Under the pieces are notes generated by a model that worked only from the letters and a program-made list of their open reading frames with translations, searched no databases and had not been told where the DNA came from. A stretch of DNA of 64,000 bases from Lysobacter_C viscosus (lineage in GTDB: Bacteria > Pseudomonadota > Gammaproteobacteria > Xanthomonadales > Xanthomonadaceae). The position numbers and the translations under genes were made by a program. Positions 26,601 through 35,928 of this stretch are shown here, piece by piece; within the stretch, counting starts at the first letter, position 1, and each line of letters starts with the position of its first letter. The stretch spans positions 124,001 to 188,000 of the forward strand of contig NZ_JBJMAV010000006.1 in assembly GCF_046600715.1 (NCBI RefSeq). Direction: 5' to 3'.

Positions 26601-28256
26601 GTGAGCCCCTGCCCCCGCGCCACCGTGCGCAGGTGGACACTGCGTCCAGCCACGGCGGTCATGCTGCTTGCACTGCTGCTGGCCGGATGCACGCCTGGGG
26701 GCCACGATGCGCCTGCCACCGATGCTGCCGCCCGCATCCGGGCGGACGTGCAGGTGCTGGCCGACGACCGCATGCAGGGCCGGCTGACCGGGACGCCCGG
26801 CTACAACCGCGCCGCCCGCTACGTCGCGGTGCGCATGCGCCGCACCGGCCTGGCGCCGGCCGGCGATACGGGCTACTTCCAGCGCGTGCGCCTGCAGGGC
26901 TCGCAGGCGGTCACCGGGCGCGCGCGGCTCGCCGTCCACGCCGGTGGGCACACGGTCCGGCTGGCGCCGGGCCGCGACGTCCTGCCGGCACCGGGCTTCG
27001 AAGCGGTGGTTTCGCTGGCGGGCGTCCCGGCGGTGTTCGCTGGCCGCGGCGTGCACGCGCCGGCGCTGGGACATGACGACTTCGCCGGCATCGACGTGGA
27101 CGGAAAGGCGGTACTGCTGCTGGCGGGCGCGCCGGCGCGCTTCGAACCCGACGTGCGGGCCTTCTTCGGTGCGACCGATACCAAGCTGCAAGAACTCGCC
27201 CGGCGCGGCGCGGTCGCCGCCGTGTTCCTGCGCACCCCGGCCGACGAAGCCGCGCTGCCGTGGTCGCGGCTGGCCGACCTGCTGCAACGTCCCGCCATGC
27301 GCCTGGCGGATTCTTCCGCATCGCCGCTACGCGCGGTCATGCATGTGCGTGCCGATTCCGTCGATGCCCTGCTCGCCGGCACGGGCCACACACTCGCGCG
27401 ATTGACCGCGGAGCGGGGTGCCCGAAATCCGCCGGCGCTGGAGCTCCCCGTCCGGCTCGACCTGGCCGCGGTGTCACGTCTGGCGCCGGTGGATTCGGTG
27501 AACGTTGTCGGCCGCTTGCCTGGCTCCAACCCGCGTGCGGGGGGACGGGTCGCAGTCACCGCCCACCTCGACCACCTGGGCATGGCGACCGCGGGCGACG
27601 ACCGCGTTTTCAACGGCGCGATCGACAACGCATTGGGCGTGGCGGTGATGCTGGAAGGCGCGCGGCAGATGGCCGGCGCCGGCGCACCCGCCCGCGATAC
27701 GGTCTTCGTCGCGCTCACTGGCGAGGAACAGGGGCTGCTGGGCGCGAAGGCCTTCGTGCAGGACGCCCCGCAAGGTTCGCTGGTCGCCAACCTCAACCTC
27801 GACATGCCGCTGCTGCTGGTGCCGACCCGCGACGTTGGCGTGGTGGGCGCCGGGCGCTCGCAACTGGGCGACCACCTCCGCGAGGCCGCCACAGGGATGG
27901 GCGTGCATCTGACGCGCGAGCCCAGGGGCGCCCAGGACGCATTCGTGCGCAGCGACCAGTTCGCGTTCGTTCGCCAGGGGGTGCCTGCGCTGTACCTGGC
28001 AGGCGGCACGGACGCATCGCACGGCGACGATGCCGCCGCCGCCAGGGCGGCCTTCATGCGCGAGCGCTACCACCGGCCGGGCGACGACACGGGACAAGCC
28101 ATCGCATGGAACGACGCCGCCCGCCTGGCCCGGCTGGTGGCGCGGACCGCGGCATCGGTGGCCGATGCACCGCGAGCGCCGGCGTGGCGCGAGGGCGACT
28201 TCTTCGGCGGGCGTTTCGCGGGCACCGCGTCGCTGGAGTCGCCCACGGCACCATGA
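26601..28256 (+). CDS. Lipoprotein M28-family metallopeptidase with PA-like insert
   Basis: The protein of about 551 residues starts at GTG 26601. An N-terminal VRRWTLRPATAVMLLALLLAGC is a lipoprotein signal with lipobox LLAGC, so it is membrane-anchored. Residues about 100-290 form an insert with weak similarity to the PA domain. M28 zinc motifs follow: AHLDHLG near 321, AIDNALGVAVMLEGA, TGEEQGLLG near 375, LNLDM near 397 and a late ASHGDD near 475. The His of the first motif is present, unlike the other M28 gene in this window. The substrate is unknown. An ATG at 26550 is less likely because it would bury the signal. Confidence 0.85.
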   Translation: MSPCPRATVRRWTLRPATAVMLLALLLAGCTPGGHDAPATDAAARIRADVQVLADDRMQGRLTGTPGYNRAARYVAVRMRRTGLAPAGDTGYFQRVRLQGSQAVTGRARLAVHAGGHTVRLAPGRDVLPAPGFEAVVSLAGVPAVFAGRGVHAPALGHDDFAGIDVDGKAVLLLAGAPARFEPDVRAFFGATDTKLQELARRGAVAAVFLRTPADEAALPWSRLADLLQRPAMRLADSSASPLRAVMHVRADSVDALLAGTGHTLARLTAERGARNPPALELPVRLDLAAVSRLAPVDSVNVVGRLPGSNPRAGGRVAVTAHLDHLGMATAGDDRVFNGAIDNALGVAVMLEGARQMAGAGAPARDTVFVALTGEEQGLLGAKAFVQDAPQGSLVANLNLDMPLLLVPTRDVGVVGAGRSQLGDHLREAATGMGVHLTREPRGAQDAFVRSDQFAFVRQGVPALYLAGGTDASHGDDAAAARAAFMRERYHRPGDDTGQAIAWNDAARLARLVARTAASVADAPRAPAWREGDFFGGRFAGTASLESPTAP

Positions 28257-28327
28257 CCTCCCGCCGTGGCGGCGGGTCGTGGTGCGTGCTATCCCTGCCC
28301 TCCCCACAACGACACAGGACCGTCGCC

Positions 28328-29347
28328 ATGCACCAGTGGTTTTTCCATTCCGGCAGCGATGCCAGCCGCATCGGCCCGCTGGACGAAGATGCCGCGCGCG
28401 AGCACGCCCGCCGCCACCCGGATGCGCGCTGCTGGCGCGAGGGCTTCGCCGACTGGATGCCGGTGCGCTCGGTGCCCGAACTGGCCGTCACCCCCCCCGG
28501 CCCGCCGCCGCACCTGCCCGCCGTGCCCAGTGGCGACAGCAGCCTCAGCGACCAGGTCGACTACCGGATCGTCGGCAACGACATGCCGTTCGTCGAAGTG
28601 GAGCTGGACCCGGGCGAGAGCGCCATCGCCGAGGCCGGCGCGCTGATGTACAAGGACGCCTCGGTGCAGATGGACACGGTGTTCGGCGACGGCCGCCACA
28701 GCGGTCAGGGCGGCGGCTTCATGGACAAGCTGCTGTCGGCCGGCAAGCGGGTGATCACCGGCGAGAGCCTGTTCACCACCATGTACACGCACACCGGCAC
28801 CGGCAAGGCGCGGGTCGCGTTCGCCGCGCCCTACCCGGGCACGGTGGTGGCGATGAAGCTGTCCGAACACGGCGGGCGCCTGATCTGCCAGAAGGACAGC
28901 TTCCTGGCCGGCGCGCGCGGCGTGGCGATCGGCATCCACTTCCAGCGCAAGATCCTCACCGGCCTGTTCGGCGGCGAGGGTTTCATCATGCAGAAGCTCG
29001 AGGGCGACGGATGGGTGTTCGTGCACGCCGGCGGCACGCTGGTGGAGTTCGACCTCAAGCCCGGCGAGCGCCTGGACGTGGACACCGGTTGCGTCATGGC
29101 CTTCCACGACACGGTGCAGATGGACGTGCGCGCGGTCGGTGGCATCAAGAGCATGCTGTTCGGTGGCGAAGGCGTGTTCCTGGCCTCGCTGACCGGCCCG
29201 GGCAAGGTCTGGCTGCAGTCGCTGCCGTTCTCGCGCATGGCCGGGCGCATGCTGGCGGCGGCGCCGCAGGCCGGTGGAAAGGACCGTGGCGAAGGCTCGG
29301 TGCTCGGCGGGCTGGGCCGGATCCTGGACGGTGACAACCGGTTCTAG
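28328..29347 (+). CDS. GYF_2-AIM24 (TIGR00266-type) fusion protein
   Basis: The 339-residue protein has two parts. Residues 1-50 (HQWFFHSGSDASRIGPL, ARCWREGFADWMPVRSV) look like a GYF_2 domain, a small aromatic-rich interaction module. After a Pro-rich linker, residues about 75-320 match the AIM24/TIGR00266 family: VELDPGESAIAEAGALMY, ESLFTTMYTH, KDSFLAGARGVAIGIHFQRK, GGEGFIMQKLEGDG and GGIKSMLFGGEGVF. The family function in bacteria is unclear. No signal peptide is seen. The gene lies 71 bp downstream of the M28 lipoprotein gene on the same strand. Confidence 0.85.
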   Translation: MHQWFFHSGSDASRIGPLDEDAAREHARRHPDARCWREGFADWMPVRSVPELAVTPPGPPPHLPAVPSGDSSLSDQVDYRIVGNDMPFVEVELDPGESAIAEAGALMYKDASVQMDTVFGDGRHSGQGGGFMDKLLSAGKRVITGESLFTTMYTHTGTGKARVAFAAPYPGTVVAMKLSEHGGRLICQKDSFLAGARGVAIGIHFQRKILTGLFGGEGFIMQKLEGDGWVFVHAGGTLVEFDLKPGERLDVDTGCVMAFHDTVQMDVRAVGGIKSMLFGGEGVFLASLTGPGKVWLQSLPFSRMAGRMLAAAPQAGGKDRGEGSVLGGLGRILDGDNRF

Positions 29348-29505
29348 GGACGGTCAACAGGGACAAGGGAGGAGGGAGGAGGGCTGCCGGGCGCCCCGGC
29401 GACAGCCGCATCCTTGCCGCCCTGCGGGCGACCCAACGGCCTCCGGTCGGACGCCGTTGGGGTGCCACCGGCTATCCTCCGCGCCCCTTGTTTACGAAAT
29501 CGTCC

Positions 29506-30525
29506 ATGCCCGCCCTGCTTCGCCTCCGCCTGTCGGTGCCGTGCGCCGCCGTCGTCCTGCTGGCCTCCTGCGGCGGAGGCGAGGCCGTGCGCCCGACGAC
29601 GCCGGCACCGGCGCCACCGGTGGCGGCCGCCAAGCCCAAGCCGGTGCGCATCGGCCTGGCGCTGGGCGGCGGCGCGGCCAAGGGCTTCGCCCACATCGGC
29701 GTGATCAAGATGCTGGAGGCCAACGGCATCACGCCGAACGTGGTAAGCGGCACCAGCGCCGGCAGCGTGGTCGGCGCGTTGTACGCCAGTGGCATGGACC
29801 CGTTCGCGCTGCAGGAGAAAGCCGTCGCCCTGGACGAGTCCAGCATCCGCGACGTGCGCCTGTTCTCCGGCGGACTGGTGCAGGGCCAGGCGCTGCAGGA
29901 CTACGTCAACGACCAGGTCGGCAACCGGCCGATCCAGTCGCTGTCCAAGCCGTTCGCGGCCGTCTCCACGTGGCTGGAGACCGGCGAGCGCTCGGTTTTC
30001 GTGCGCGGCAATACCGGCCAGGCGGTGCGCGCGTCCAGCGCGGTGCCGGGCGTGTTCGAGCCGGTGCGCATCGGCGCGCGCAGCTTCGTCGACGGCGGCG
30101 TGGTCAGCCCGGTGCCGGTGGACGCGGCGCGCCAGCTGGGCGCGGAGTACGTGATCGCCGTGGACATCTCCAGCAAGGCCAGCGGCACCACGCCGACGCA
30201 CCTGCTGGGCGTGGTCAACCAGTCGATCGCGATCATGGGCCAGACGCTCGGCAGGCAGGAGCTGGCGCGGGCCGACGTGGTCATCCGCCCCGCGGTCAGC
30301 GACATCGGCGCTGCGGATTTCGAGCAGCGCAACGTCGCGATCCTGGCCGGCGAACGCGCCGCGCTGGCTGCGCTGCCGCAGATCCGCAAGGCATTGGCGG
30401 CCGAGCGTGCGAGGCGGGTGGCGGCGCTCGCGCCCAGGCCCGCCCCGAAGCCGCCGGAACCGGAGTGCGAGCGCAGCTGGGTCGGGGCGATCAATCCGTT
30501 CGGGAAGGATTGCGCCAACGAGTGA
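29506..30525 (+). CDS. Patatin-like phospholipase family lipoprotein
   Basis: The 339-residue protein has a lipoprotein signal (VVLLASC, Cys about 22), a Pro-rich linker, then a patatin domain. The oxyanion loop is LALGGGAAKGFAHIG (51-65), the nucleophile Ser about 84 sits in SGTSAGSV, and the catalytic Asp about 196 in VDGGVVSPVP. This Ser/Asp dyad makes it a likely acyl hydrolase, similar to RssA/NTE-type bacterial proteins. ATG 29506 is used; an in-frame TTG at 29488 is less likely. The C-terminus ends in a Pro-rich stretch followed by WVGAINPFGKDCANE. Confidence 0.88.
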   Translation: MPALLRLRLSVPCAAVVLLASCGGGEAVRPTTPAPAPPVAAAKPKPVRIGLALGGGAAKGFAHIGVIKMLEANGITPNVVSGTSAGSVVGALYASGMDPFALQEKAVALDESSIRDVRLFSGGLVQGQALQDYVNDQVGNRPIQSLSKPFAAVSTWLETGERSVFVRGNTGQAVRASSAVPGVFEPVRIGARSFVDGGVVSPVPVDAARQLGAEYVIAVDISSKASGTTPTHLLGVVNQSIAIMGQTLGRQELARADVVIRPAVSDIGAADFEQRNVAILAGERAALAALPQIRKALAAERARRVAALAPRPAPKPPEPECERSWVGAINPFGKDCANE

Positions 30526-30698
30526 CGCGGTGCAGGTCGGTCCACGCGCGCAGCGAACACCCGCGCCATCGTTCCGCAAAGGCGGTAGCTCCACCGTGGC
30601 CCCACGCCGCCGACTGTCGCCCCACCCGTTTGCGCAACGGCATGCATTCCCGCCTCCCCGGGAATGACGGCTAGCGCAGACGCCCGCGCTGCCGGCAC

Positions 30699-31184
30699 TC
30701 AACCCGCCTCGCGCGGCCCCACCGGCACGCCGCCGAACGCCTTCACCGTACGCAGCACGAAGCTGGAGTTGACGTCGGCCACGCCGCTGGCATTGAGCAG
30801 CCGGTCCAGCAGGAAGCGCGAGAAGTGGTCCAAATCGCGCACCACCACGTGCAGCAGGTAGTCCATGTCACCGGTCAGCGCGTGGCAGGCGACCACCTCG
30901 TCCCAGCGCGCGATGGCCTCCACGAAACGTGCGACGTGCTCCACATCGTGCTTCTCCAGCTGCACCCGCACGAATGCCTGCAGGCCCAGGCCGACGCGCT
31001 CGGGGTCGACCTCGGCGCGGTAGCCGGCGATCACCCCGTCGCGCTCCAGCCGCTGCACCCGGCGCAGGCACGCGGAGGGCGAGAGGTGCACCCGCTCGGC
31101 CAGTTCGGCGTTGGTCAGCCGGCCTTGCCGCTGGAGCTCGGCGAGCAGGTGCAAGTCGATGCGGTCCAGTTCGGCTTCGCGCAT
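30699..31184 (-). CDS. Lrp/AsnC-family transcriptional regulator
   Basis: The 161-residue protein has an N-terminal helix-turn-helix (LLAELQRQGRLTNAELAERV, then LSPSACLRRVQRLERDGVI) and a C-terminal RAM ligand domain (VEHVARFVEAIARWDEV, HALTGDMDYLLHVVVRDL). It is divergent from phhA with a 129-bp shared control region. An Lrp-type activator beside phenylalanine hydroxylase is common in gammaproteobacteria, so it likely controls phhA in response to aromatic amino acids; that is inference from position. ATG 31184 gives the usual N-terminus; an ATG seven codons upstream is possible. Confidence 0.92.
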   Translation of the reverse strand: MREAELDRIDLHLLAELQRQGRLTNAELAERVHLSPSACLRRVQRLERDGVIAGYRAEVDPERVGLGLQAFVRVQLEKHDVEHVARFVEAIARWDEVVACHALTGDMDYLLHVVVRDLDHFSRFLLDRLLNASGVADVNSSFVLRTVKAFGGVPVGPREAG

Positions 31185-31313
31185 TTTTATTCGCCTGAAT
31201 GGCATATCGGCGCAACTATGGTGCGTCATAGTCGGGCCGCGGTGCAATAACGCAACCCCGTTGCGCCGCAACGGCGCTACGCTGGTCGACCACCGAAGGT
31301 ACGGAGACCTGCC
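31185..31313. promoter_or_regulatory. Shared lrp-type/phhA control region with CGCAAC repeats
   Basis: The intergenic region contains CGCAAC-3 nt-GTTGCG (31251-31265), a further CGCAAC (31267-31272) and CGCAAC at 31211-31216. Repeated half-sites with dyad symmetry are what an Lrp-type regulator would bind. The assignment is tentative. Confidence 0.4.
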
Positions 31314-32207
31314 ATGAGTGCCACCGCCCCCCGCCGCCTCGAGAACCTCCAGACCGACAAGGGCAAGGTGCCGGTCTACGCCACCGGCATCATCGACCAG
31401 CCGTGGGACGACTACGGCGAGGAAGACCACGCCACCTGGGCCGTGCTCTACGAGCGCCAGCGCGACGTGCTCAAGGGCCGCGCCTGCGACGAGTTCCTCG
31501 CCGCGCAGGACGCGATGGGCATGTCACCCGACCGGATTCCGAAATTCGCCGAACTCAACGAGGTGCTGTCGAAGGCCACCGGCTGGACGCTGATCGGCGT
31601 GGAAGGCCTGCTGCCGGAGCTGGATTTCTTCGACCACCTGGCCAATCGACGCTTCCCGGTGACCTGGTGGATACGCCGCCCGGACCAGGTCGACTACATC
31701 GAGGAACCCGACCTGTTCCACGACCTGTTCGGCCACGTGCCGCTGCTGATGATCCCGGTGTTCGCCGACTACATGGAGGCGTACGGGCGCGGCGGGGTCA
31801 AGGCGCACGCGATCGGTCCCGACGCGCTGCAGAACCTGACCCGGCTGTACTGGTACACGGTCGAGTTCGGCCTGATCCGGCAGCAGGACGGCCTGCGCAT
31901 CTACGGCAGCGGCATCGTCTCGTCCAAGGGCGAATCGATCCATTGCCTGGAAAGCGACGCGCCCAACCGCATCGGGTTCGACCTGGAGCGGATCATGCGC
32001 ACCCGCTACCGCATCGACACCTTCCAGAAGACCTACTTCGTGATCGACGGCTTCGAGCAGCTGATGGAGGCGACGGGGCCGGACTTCACCCCGATCTACG
32101 GGAAGCTCGAGACGCTGGAATCTATCCCGGCCGGTACCGTCCTCGAATCCGATCGCGTGTTCCACCGCGGTACGGGGGAGGGGTGGGAAACGGGCGGCGA
32201 CGTCTGA
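31314..32207 (+). CDS. phhA: Phenylalanine 4-monooxygenase
   Basis: PhhA hydroxylates phenylalanine to tyrosine using O2, iron(II) and a reduced pterin. The 297-residue single-domain bacterial form has the iron ligands His about 136 and His about 141 in FHDLFGHVPLL and Glu about 184 in YWYTVEFGL. Other family blocks are KFAELNEVLSKATGW, RRFPVTWWIR and IVSSKGESIHCL. ATG 31314 is the natural start. It is monocistronic and divergent from the Lrp-type gene. FolE in the same window makes the pterin precursor. Confidence 0.96.
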   Translation: MSATAPRRLENLQTDKGKVPVYATGIIDQPWDDYGEEDHATWAVLYERQRDVLKGRACDEFLAAQDAMGMSPDRIPKFAELNEVLSKATGWTLIGVEGLLPELDFFDHLANRRFPVTWWIRRPDQVDYIEEPDLFHDLFGHVPLLMIPVFADYMEAYGRGGVKAHAIGPDALQNLTRLYWYTVEFGLIRQQDGLRIYGSGIVSSKGESIHCLESDAPNRIGFDLERIMRTRYRIDTFQKTYFVIDGFEQLMEATGPDFTPIYGKLETLESIPAGTVLESDRVFHRGTGEGWETGGDV

Positions 32208-32285
32208 CCAGGGGAACGAGCCAGGCTGCGGCCGGACGCCGGGCGCGGGCGACAGCACCCGGGTCTGTTTGCCCTCTTTGGAGGG

Positions 32286-32723
32286 CTACTTCATACGGAC
32301 GGCCACGCGCTGGCCGGAGGCCGGCAGGTCGAAGGCGATCCGGCCGAATCCCGGGCGCTTGAACACCAGTGGATCGTTGGAAAACCCGTAGCCGTCCTTG
32401 GGGATGCCCAGCAGGCCGACGTCGAACTTGCGGTTCCCGTCCCTGTCGTGGATGACCATCACGCCGTACCGGCCCGCCGCCAGGCCATCGAAGCGCACCT
32501 TGAGCCGGTCGCTGCCATCAGGCATCACGTGCTGCTTGCGCACCGGCTCGCCGGTGCCATTCCACGCCGCCTCGGAGGCGTAGACGAACACCGTCAGGCG
32601 GCCGGCCTGCGTACCGATATCGTGAATGTCCACCGAAAGCTCGGCTGAAGCGGCAGGGCTGGCGACCAGCGCGCTCAGCAGGGTCGCGCACGCGAAGCGG
32701 CGCAGGGCGTGGCTGGGGGACAT
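32286..32723 (-). CDS. DUF2141-type secreted protein
   Basis: The small protein of 145 residues has a signal peptide (cut after about residue 27, ASA/EL) and a single beta-rich domain matching the DUF2141 pattern: LTVFVYASEAAWNGTG, RYGVMVIHDRDGNRKFDVGL and GIPKDGYGFSNDP. The middle segment looks like a Ca-binding-style Asp loop. It is probably periplasmic; the function is unknown. ATG 32723 is preferred over an ATG four codons upstream because GGAG sits about 7 bp before it. A hairpin GCCCTC/GAGGGC overlaps the stop codon (32271-32286), but no T run follows. Confidence 0.8.
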   Translation of the reverse strand: MSPSHALRRFACATLLSALVASPAASAELSVDIHDIGTQAGRLTVFVYASEAAWNGTGEPVRKQHVMPDGSDRLKVRFDGLAAGRYGVMVIHDRDGNRKFDVGLLGIPKDGYGFSNDPLVFKRPGFGRIAFDLPASGQRVAVRMK

Positions 32724-32791
32724 GGGAGTCTCCATCAGGAAAAGGGTGCGGGAGCGGGGCGGGAAGGGGCGTTTGTGGTCGGTGGGCGGTT

Positions 32792-33490
32792 TCAGGCACG
32801 TGCTGCGCGCGGCATCGCGGCTTGAGGGCCGGTGAAGCGGTACTTGCGGTCCAGCCAGCTCTTGGCCGCGATCGACAGCACCACCGGCGCGAACCAGGCG
32901 GTGTAGAACAGCGTCCCGGAGGCGATGTCGGGCAGCAGCCGCGGCAGGCCGATGGCCAGGAAGGCGATGTGGGTGGCCGCGCCGTTGCCGACCATCGCGC
33001 CGTAGTGCTCCTGCATCCACCAGCGCGGCTGAGCGGGGATGACCCGGCGCCGGCGCCACATGTCGACGCCGATCATCAACCCGACCAGCGAGAACCCCAT
33101 CAGCAGCGGCTGGCCCATGCTGACCCCGGTCGCCAGCACGACCGCGCCGGCGACCGGGTTGGCCACCATCAGCACGCGGTAAACGCCGCCCAGGTACCGC
33201 TGCGGCGCGGCCTTGTCGCGCACCGCCCGCCATGCGAGCCATACGGTCGTCGCCACCAGCACCACCAGGTAACCCAGGAACACCGCGGCCACCCAGCGGC
33301 CGTCGGCGACACGCTGGCCGACCATCGGCAGTGCGCTCAGCAGCACCCCGCACATCGCCAGCAGGTAGCCGCGGCCGGCCAGCACGTGGGCGCGACCGCC
33401 CTTGCGCAGTACCGCGGCCAGCCAGAACGTTGCCAGGGCGACCGTGCCGAAGGTGACGTGGAGGGCGACGATTACGGAGTAGGCGGTCAT
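32792..33490 (-). CDS. Multi-pass membrane protein, unknown function
   Basis: The 232-residue protein has about six hydrophobic helices (for example VIVALHVTFGTVALATFWLA and VAAVFLGYLVVLVATTVWLA). It has a conserved-looking WWMQEHYGAMVGNGAATHIAF segment with two His, and a basic C-terminus. The helical layout resembles DUF2306-type membrane proteins, but the family is not certain. The same strand and close spacing suggest possible co-transcription with the DUF2141-type gene 68 bp downstream. Confidence 0.7.
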   Translation of the reverse strand: MTAYSVIVALHVTFGTVALATFWLAAVLRKGGRAHVLAGRGYLLAMCGVLLSALPMVGQRVADGRWVAAVFLGYLVVLVATTVWLAWRAVRDKAAPQRYLGGVYRVLMVANPVAGAVVLATGVSMGQPLLMGFSLVGLMIGVDMWRRRRVIPAQPRWWMQEHYGAMVGNGAATHIAFLAIGLPRLLPDIASGTLFYTAWFAPVVLSIAAKSWLDRKYRFTGPQAAMPRAARA

Positions 33491-33635
33491 GGCGGCGGGT
33501 TCCGGACAGGGGAGCCCAGCATCGCGGGCGCCGCCAGCCGCGCGCAGTCCCGGCGGTCACCGCTTGCGGGTGCCGGAAGTCACTTTCGCTGCCGCGCGCA
33601 TTGCCAGACCGGCACGCGGCCCGCAGCATGGCGCC

Positions 33636-34748
33636 ATGACCAGCGTCCTGCGCCAGCTGTTGCAACCCATGAACCTGGCCGGGCTTTGCACGCTGCTGGC
33701 GGTGGCGCTGTCGCTGCGCTGGGTCCCCGCCGGCGACGCGGTGCTGGCATGGAGCGTGCTGGTCGTGTTCACCGTGCTGTTCCTCGGACACGACGCCGTC
33801 GCCAAGCGGGCCCGGTGGCTGGGCCATGGCCTGCTGGCGCTGCTGCCGCTGTTGGCGCTCACGCTGGTGTGGCTGAGCCCGGGCGTGGGCACCGCGCAGG
33901 TGCTGCTGGTGATCTGGACGGCGGTGATCGCGATGACCTGGCCGCCGCGGGTGGCGCTTGCGGCGGTGGTGCTGGCCGACATCGTGATCTACCTCATCCT
34001 TCAACGCAGCGGCCATAACGCACCGCTGACGGTGACGCTGCTGTACGCCGGCTTCCAGGCTTTCGCCGCCCTGGTCGCGCATTACGCGATGACCGCCGAG
34101 CGCTCGCGCGACCAGTTGGCCCTCGTCAACGCCGACCTGCTCGCCACCCGTGCGCTGCTGGCCGACAGCGCGCGCGACGGCGAGCGCCTGCGGCTGGCAC
34201 GCGAACTCCACGATGTCGCCGGGCACAAGCTGACCGCGCTGACCCTCAACCTGCGCGCGCTGGCCGGCGACCCGGCGCTGGCCGGACGCACCGAACTCGG
34301 CGTGGCCGAGCGCATGGCCGCCGAACTGATGGGCGACATCCGCGGCGTGGTGCAGGCGATCCGCGACAACCGCGGCCTGGACCTGGCCACCGCGCTGCAT
34401 GCGCTGGCCGCGCCATTGCCGCGGCCGCGGCTGCAGTTGTCACTGGACGAACGGCTGCGGATGGATGACCCCGAGCGCGCGCAGCTGTTGCTGCGCGTCG
34501 TGCAGGAGGCACTGACCAATGCCGCCCGCCACGGGGATGCGGCGGTGCTCCGGGTCGATCTCACCTGCGATACCCGGCGCGGGGGCCTGCAGCTGCGGCT
34601 GGCCGACGATGGGCGTTTGCGCGCCCCGCTGCGCGAAGGCAATGGCCTGGCCGGCATGCGCGAGCGCGTGGAAGGCGCCGGCGGCGAGTTCAACGTTCGG
34701 CCCGGCGATGCCGGTGGGGTTTGCATCGACGTGTGGCTGCCGGCATGA
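33636..34748 (+). CDS. NarL/DesK-type sensor histidine kinase
   Basis: The 370-residue protein has a membrane domain of about five helices in residues 10-150. The HisKA_3 dimerisation motif LARELHDVAGHKLTALTLNL follows, with the phospho-His near 193. The HATPase domain has the N-box VQEALTNAARHGDA and a G-box region ADDGRL...NGLAGMRERV. No extracellular sensor domain is seen, so it may sense the membrane itself, as DesK does. Its stop overlaps the regulator start (ATGA), a classic two-component pair. The stimulus is unknown. Confidence 0.9.
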   Translation: MTSVLRQLLQPMNLAGLCTLLAVALSLRWVPAGDAVLAWSVLVVFTVLFLGHDAVAKRARWLGHGLLALLPLLALTLVWLSPGVGTAQVLLVIWTAVIAMTWPPRVALAAVVLADIVIYLILQRSGHNAPLTVTLLYAGFQAFAALVAHYAMTAERSRDQLALVNADLLATRALLADSARDGERLRLARELHDVAGHKLTALTLNLRALAGDPALAGRTELGVAERMAAELMGDIRGVVQAIRDNRGLDLATALHALAAPLPRPRLQLSLDERLRMDDPERAQLLLRVVQEALTNAARHGDAAVLRVDLTCDTRRGGLQLRLADDGRLRAPLREGNGLAGMRERVEGAGGEFNVRPGDAGGVCIDVWLPA

Positions 34749-35383
34749 CCGCGCCGGTCGCCACCGTCGCGCTGGCCGATGACCAGGCCCTGGTGCGTGC
34801 AGGGCTGCGTGCCCTGCTGGAGCGGCAGGGCATCGTGATCGCATTCGAGGCCGGCGACGGCGAAACCCTGCTCTCGCTATTGCAGGCCACCGCTGTCGAC
34901 GTCGTGCTGAGCGACATCCGCATGCCGGGCGTGGACGGACTCGAGGTGGCGCGGCGGCTTCGCGAGGCGGGAGACGCGACGCCGGTGCTGTTGCTGACCA
35001 CGTTCGACGAACCCGACCTGATGCTGCAGGCCACCGACGCCGGTGCGCGTGGGTTCCTGCTCAAGGATGCCGCGCCCGGGGACCTGCGCGAAGCGATCGT
35101 CCGCCTGGCCGCCGGGGAGACCCTGCTGCAGCCGGTCAGCACCGATCCGGTGCGCGCGCGCTACCGCTACCACGCCGACGACGCGCCGCGCGAACTTTTC
35201 ACCGAGCGAGAGGTGGCGATCCTGCGGTTGCTGGCCGGCGGCTACTCCAACAAGGAGATCGCCCGGGCGATGTTCCTGGCCGAGGGCACGGTGAAGAACT
35301 ACGTGTCCACGATCCTCGACAAGCTCGACACCCGTGACCGCACGCGCGCGGTGCTCAAGGCGATCACCCTGCGGATCATCTGA
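34745..35383 (+). CDS. NarL/FixJ-family response regulator
   Basis: The 212-residue protein has a receiver domain with the acidic pair ADDQ near residue 12, phospho-acceptor Asp in VVLSDIRMPG near 57, and Lys in LLKDA near 107. A LuxR-type helix-turn-helix follows: FTEREVAILRLLAGGYSNKE, then EGTVKNYVSTILDKL. It starts with an ATG that overlaps the kinase stop, so it is the cognate partner. Targets are unknown; a regulator coupled to a DesK-like kinase often controls membrane or efflux genes. Confidence 0.92.
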   Translation: MTAPVATVALADDQALVRAGLRALLERQGIVIAFEAGDGETLLSLLQATAVDVVLSDIRMPGVDGLEVARRLREAGDATPVLLLTTFDEPDLMLQATDAGARGFLLKDAAPGDLREAIVRLAAGETLLQPVSTDPVRARYRYHADDAPRELFTEREVAILRLLAGGYSNKEIARAMFLAEGTVKNYVSTILDKLDTRDRTRAVLKAITLRII

Positions 35384-35520
35384 TCTGCCGGGGTCCGGTG
35401 CGCAGCCCGGCCCCGGGCGTCACGCAAGCGTCGCCTGGCTTACACCGCGCGGTCACGGCGCGATGGCCAACATGCGCGGCCTTCTCAGCCCCTGCGACCG
35501 CCGCCGTGCACTTTCGCCGC

Positions 35521-35835
35521 ATGAACTTCACTGCCGACGAACTCCGCCAGGAACTGGCCCATGCCGACGCCACCCTCGACGAGGCCGCCCGCCATGCCGG
35601 GCGCGGCCTGGAGCCACTGCTGGAGCGCCGGCTGGACGCGCACCTGCGCAGCCTGCGGGTGATGCTGGGCCCGGATGGCGCGTCCGCGGCGTTCGATGCG
35701 GTCGACGCGGCCAAGCGGGTGGTTGAATCGGCCGAGCCGGCGGCACCGTTGCGGATGCTGGCGATGGCACGCGAGACCCTCACCGGCCTGGCGCGCCGGC
35801 GTATGCGCGCGATGGAGCCCGGCCTGGCGGCCTGA
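35521..35835 (+). CDS. Small hypothetical protein
   Basis: The protein of 104 residues is predicted mostly helical and charged (MNFTADELRQELAHADATLD, LEPLLERRLDAHLRSLRVML). No signal peptide, membrane helix or known motif is seen. ATG 35521 is the first sensible start; the frame stays open upstream but with unnatural composition. It stands between the response regulator and fbp, about 90 bp before the fbp start, on the same strand. The function is unknown. Confidence 0.55.
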   Translation: MNFTADELRQELAHADATLDEAARHAGRGLEPLLERRLDAHLRSLRVMLGPDGASAAFDAVDAAKRVVESAEPAAPLRMLAMARETLTGLARRRMRAMEPGLAA

Positions 35836-35928
35836 TTGACCAGCCCCCGCACACGCGCCGCGTGTCCGGATACCCCGGCAGCGGGTGTTCGGCGACAATG
35901 GCGCCCCGCCGCCTAGTCGATCCACGCC

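Noticed and set aside
32271..32286. GCCCTC/GAGGGC hairpin as a terminator between phhA and the DUF2141-type gene
   Set aside because: The stem is only 6 bp, it overlaps a stop codon and no T run follows on either strand.
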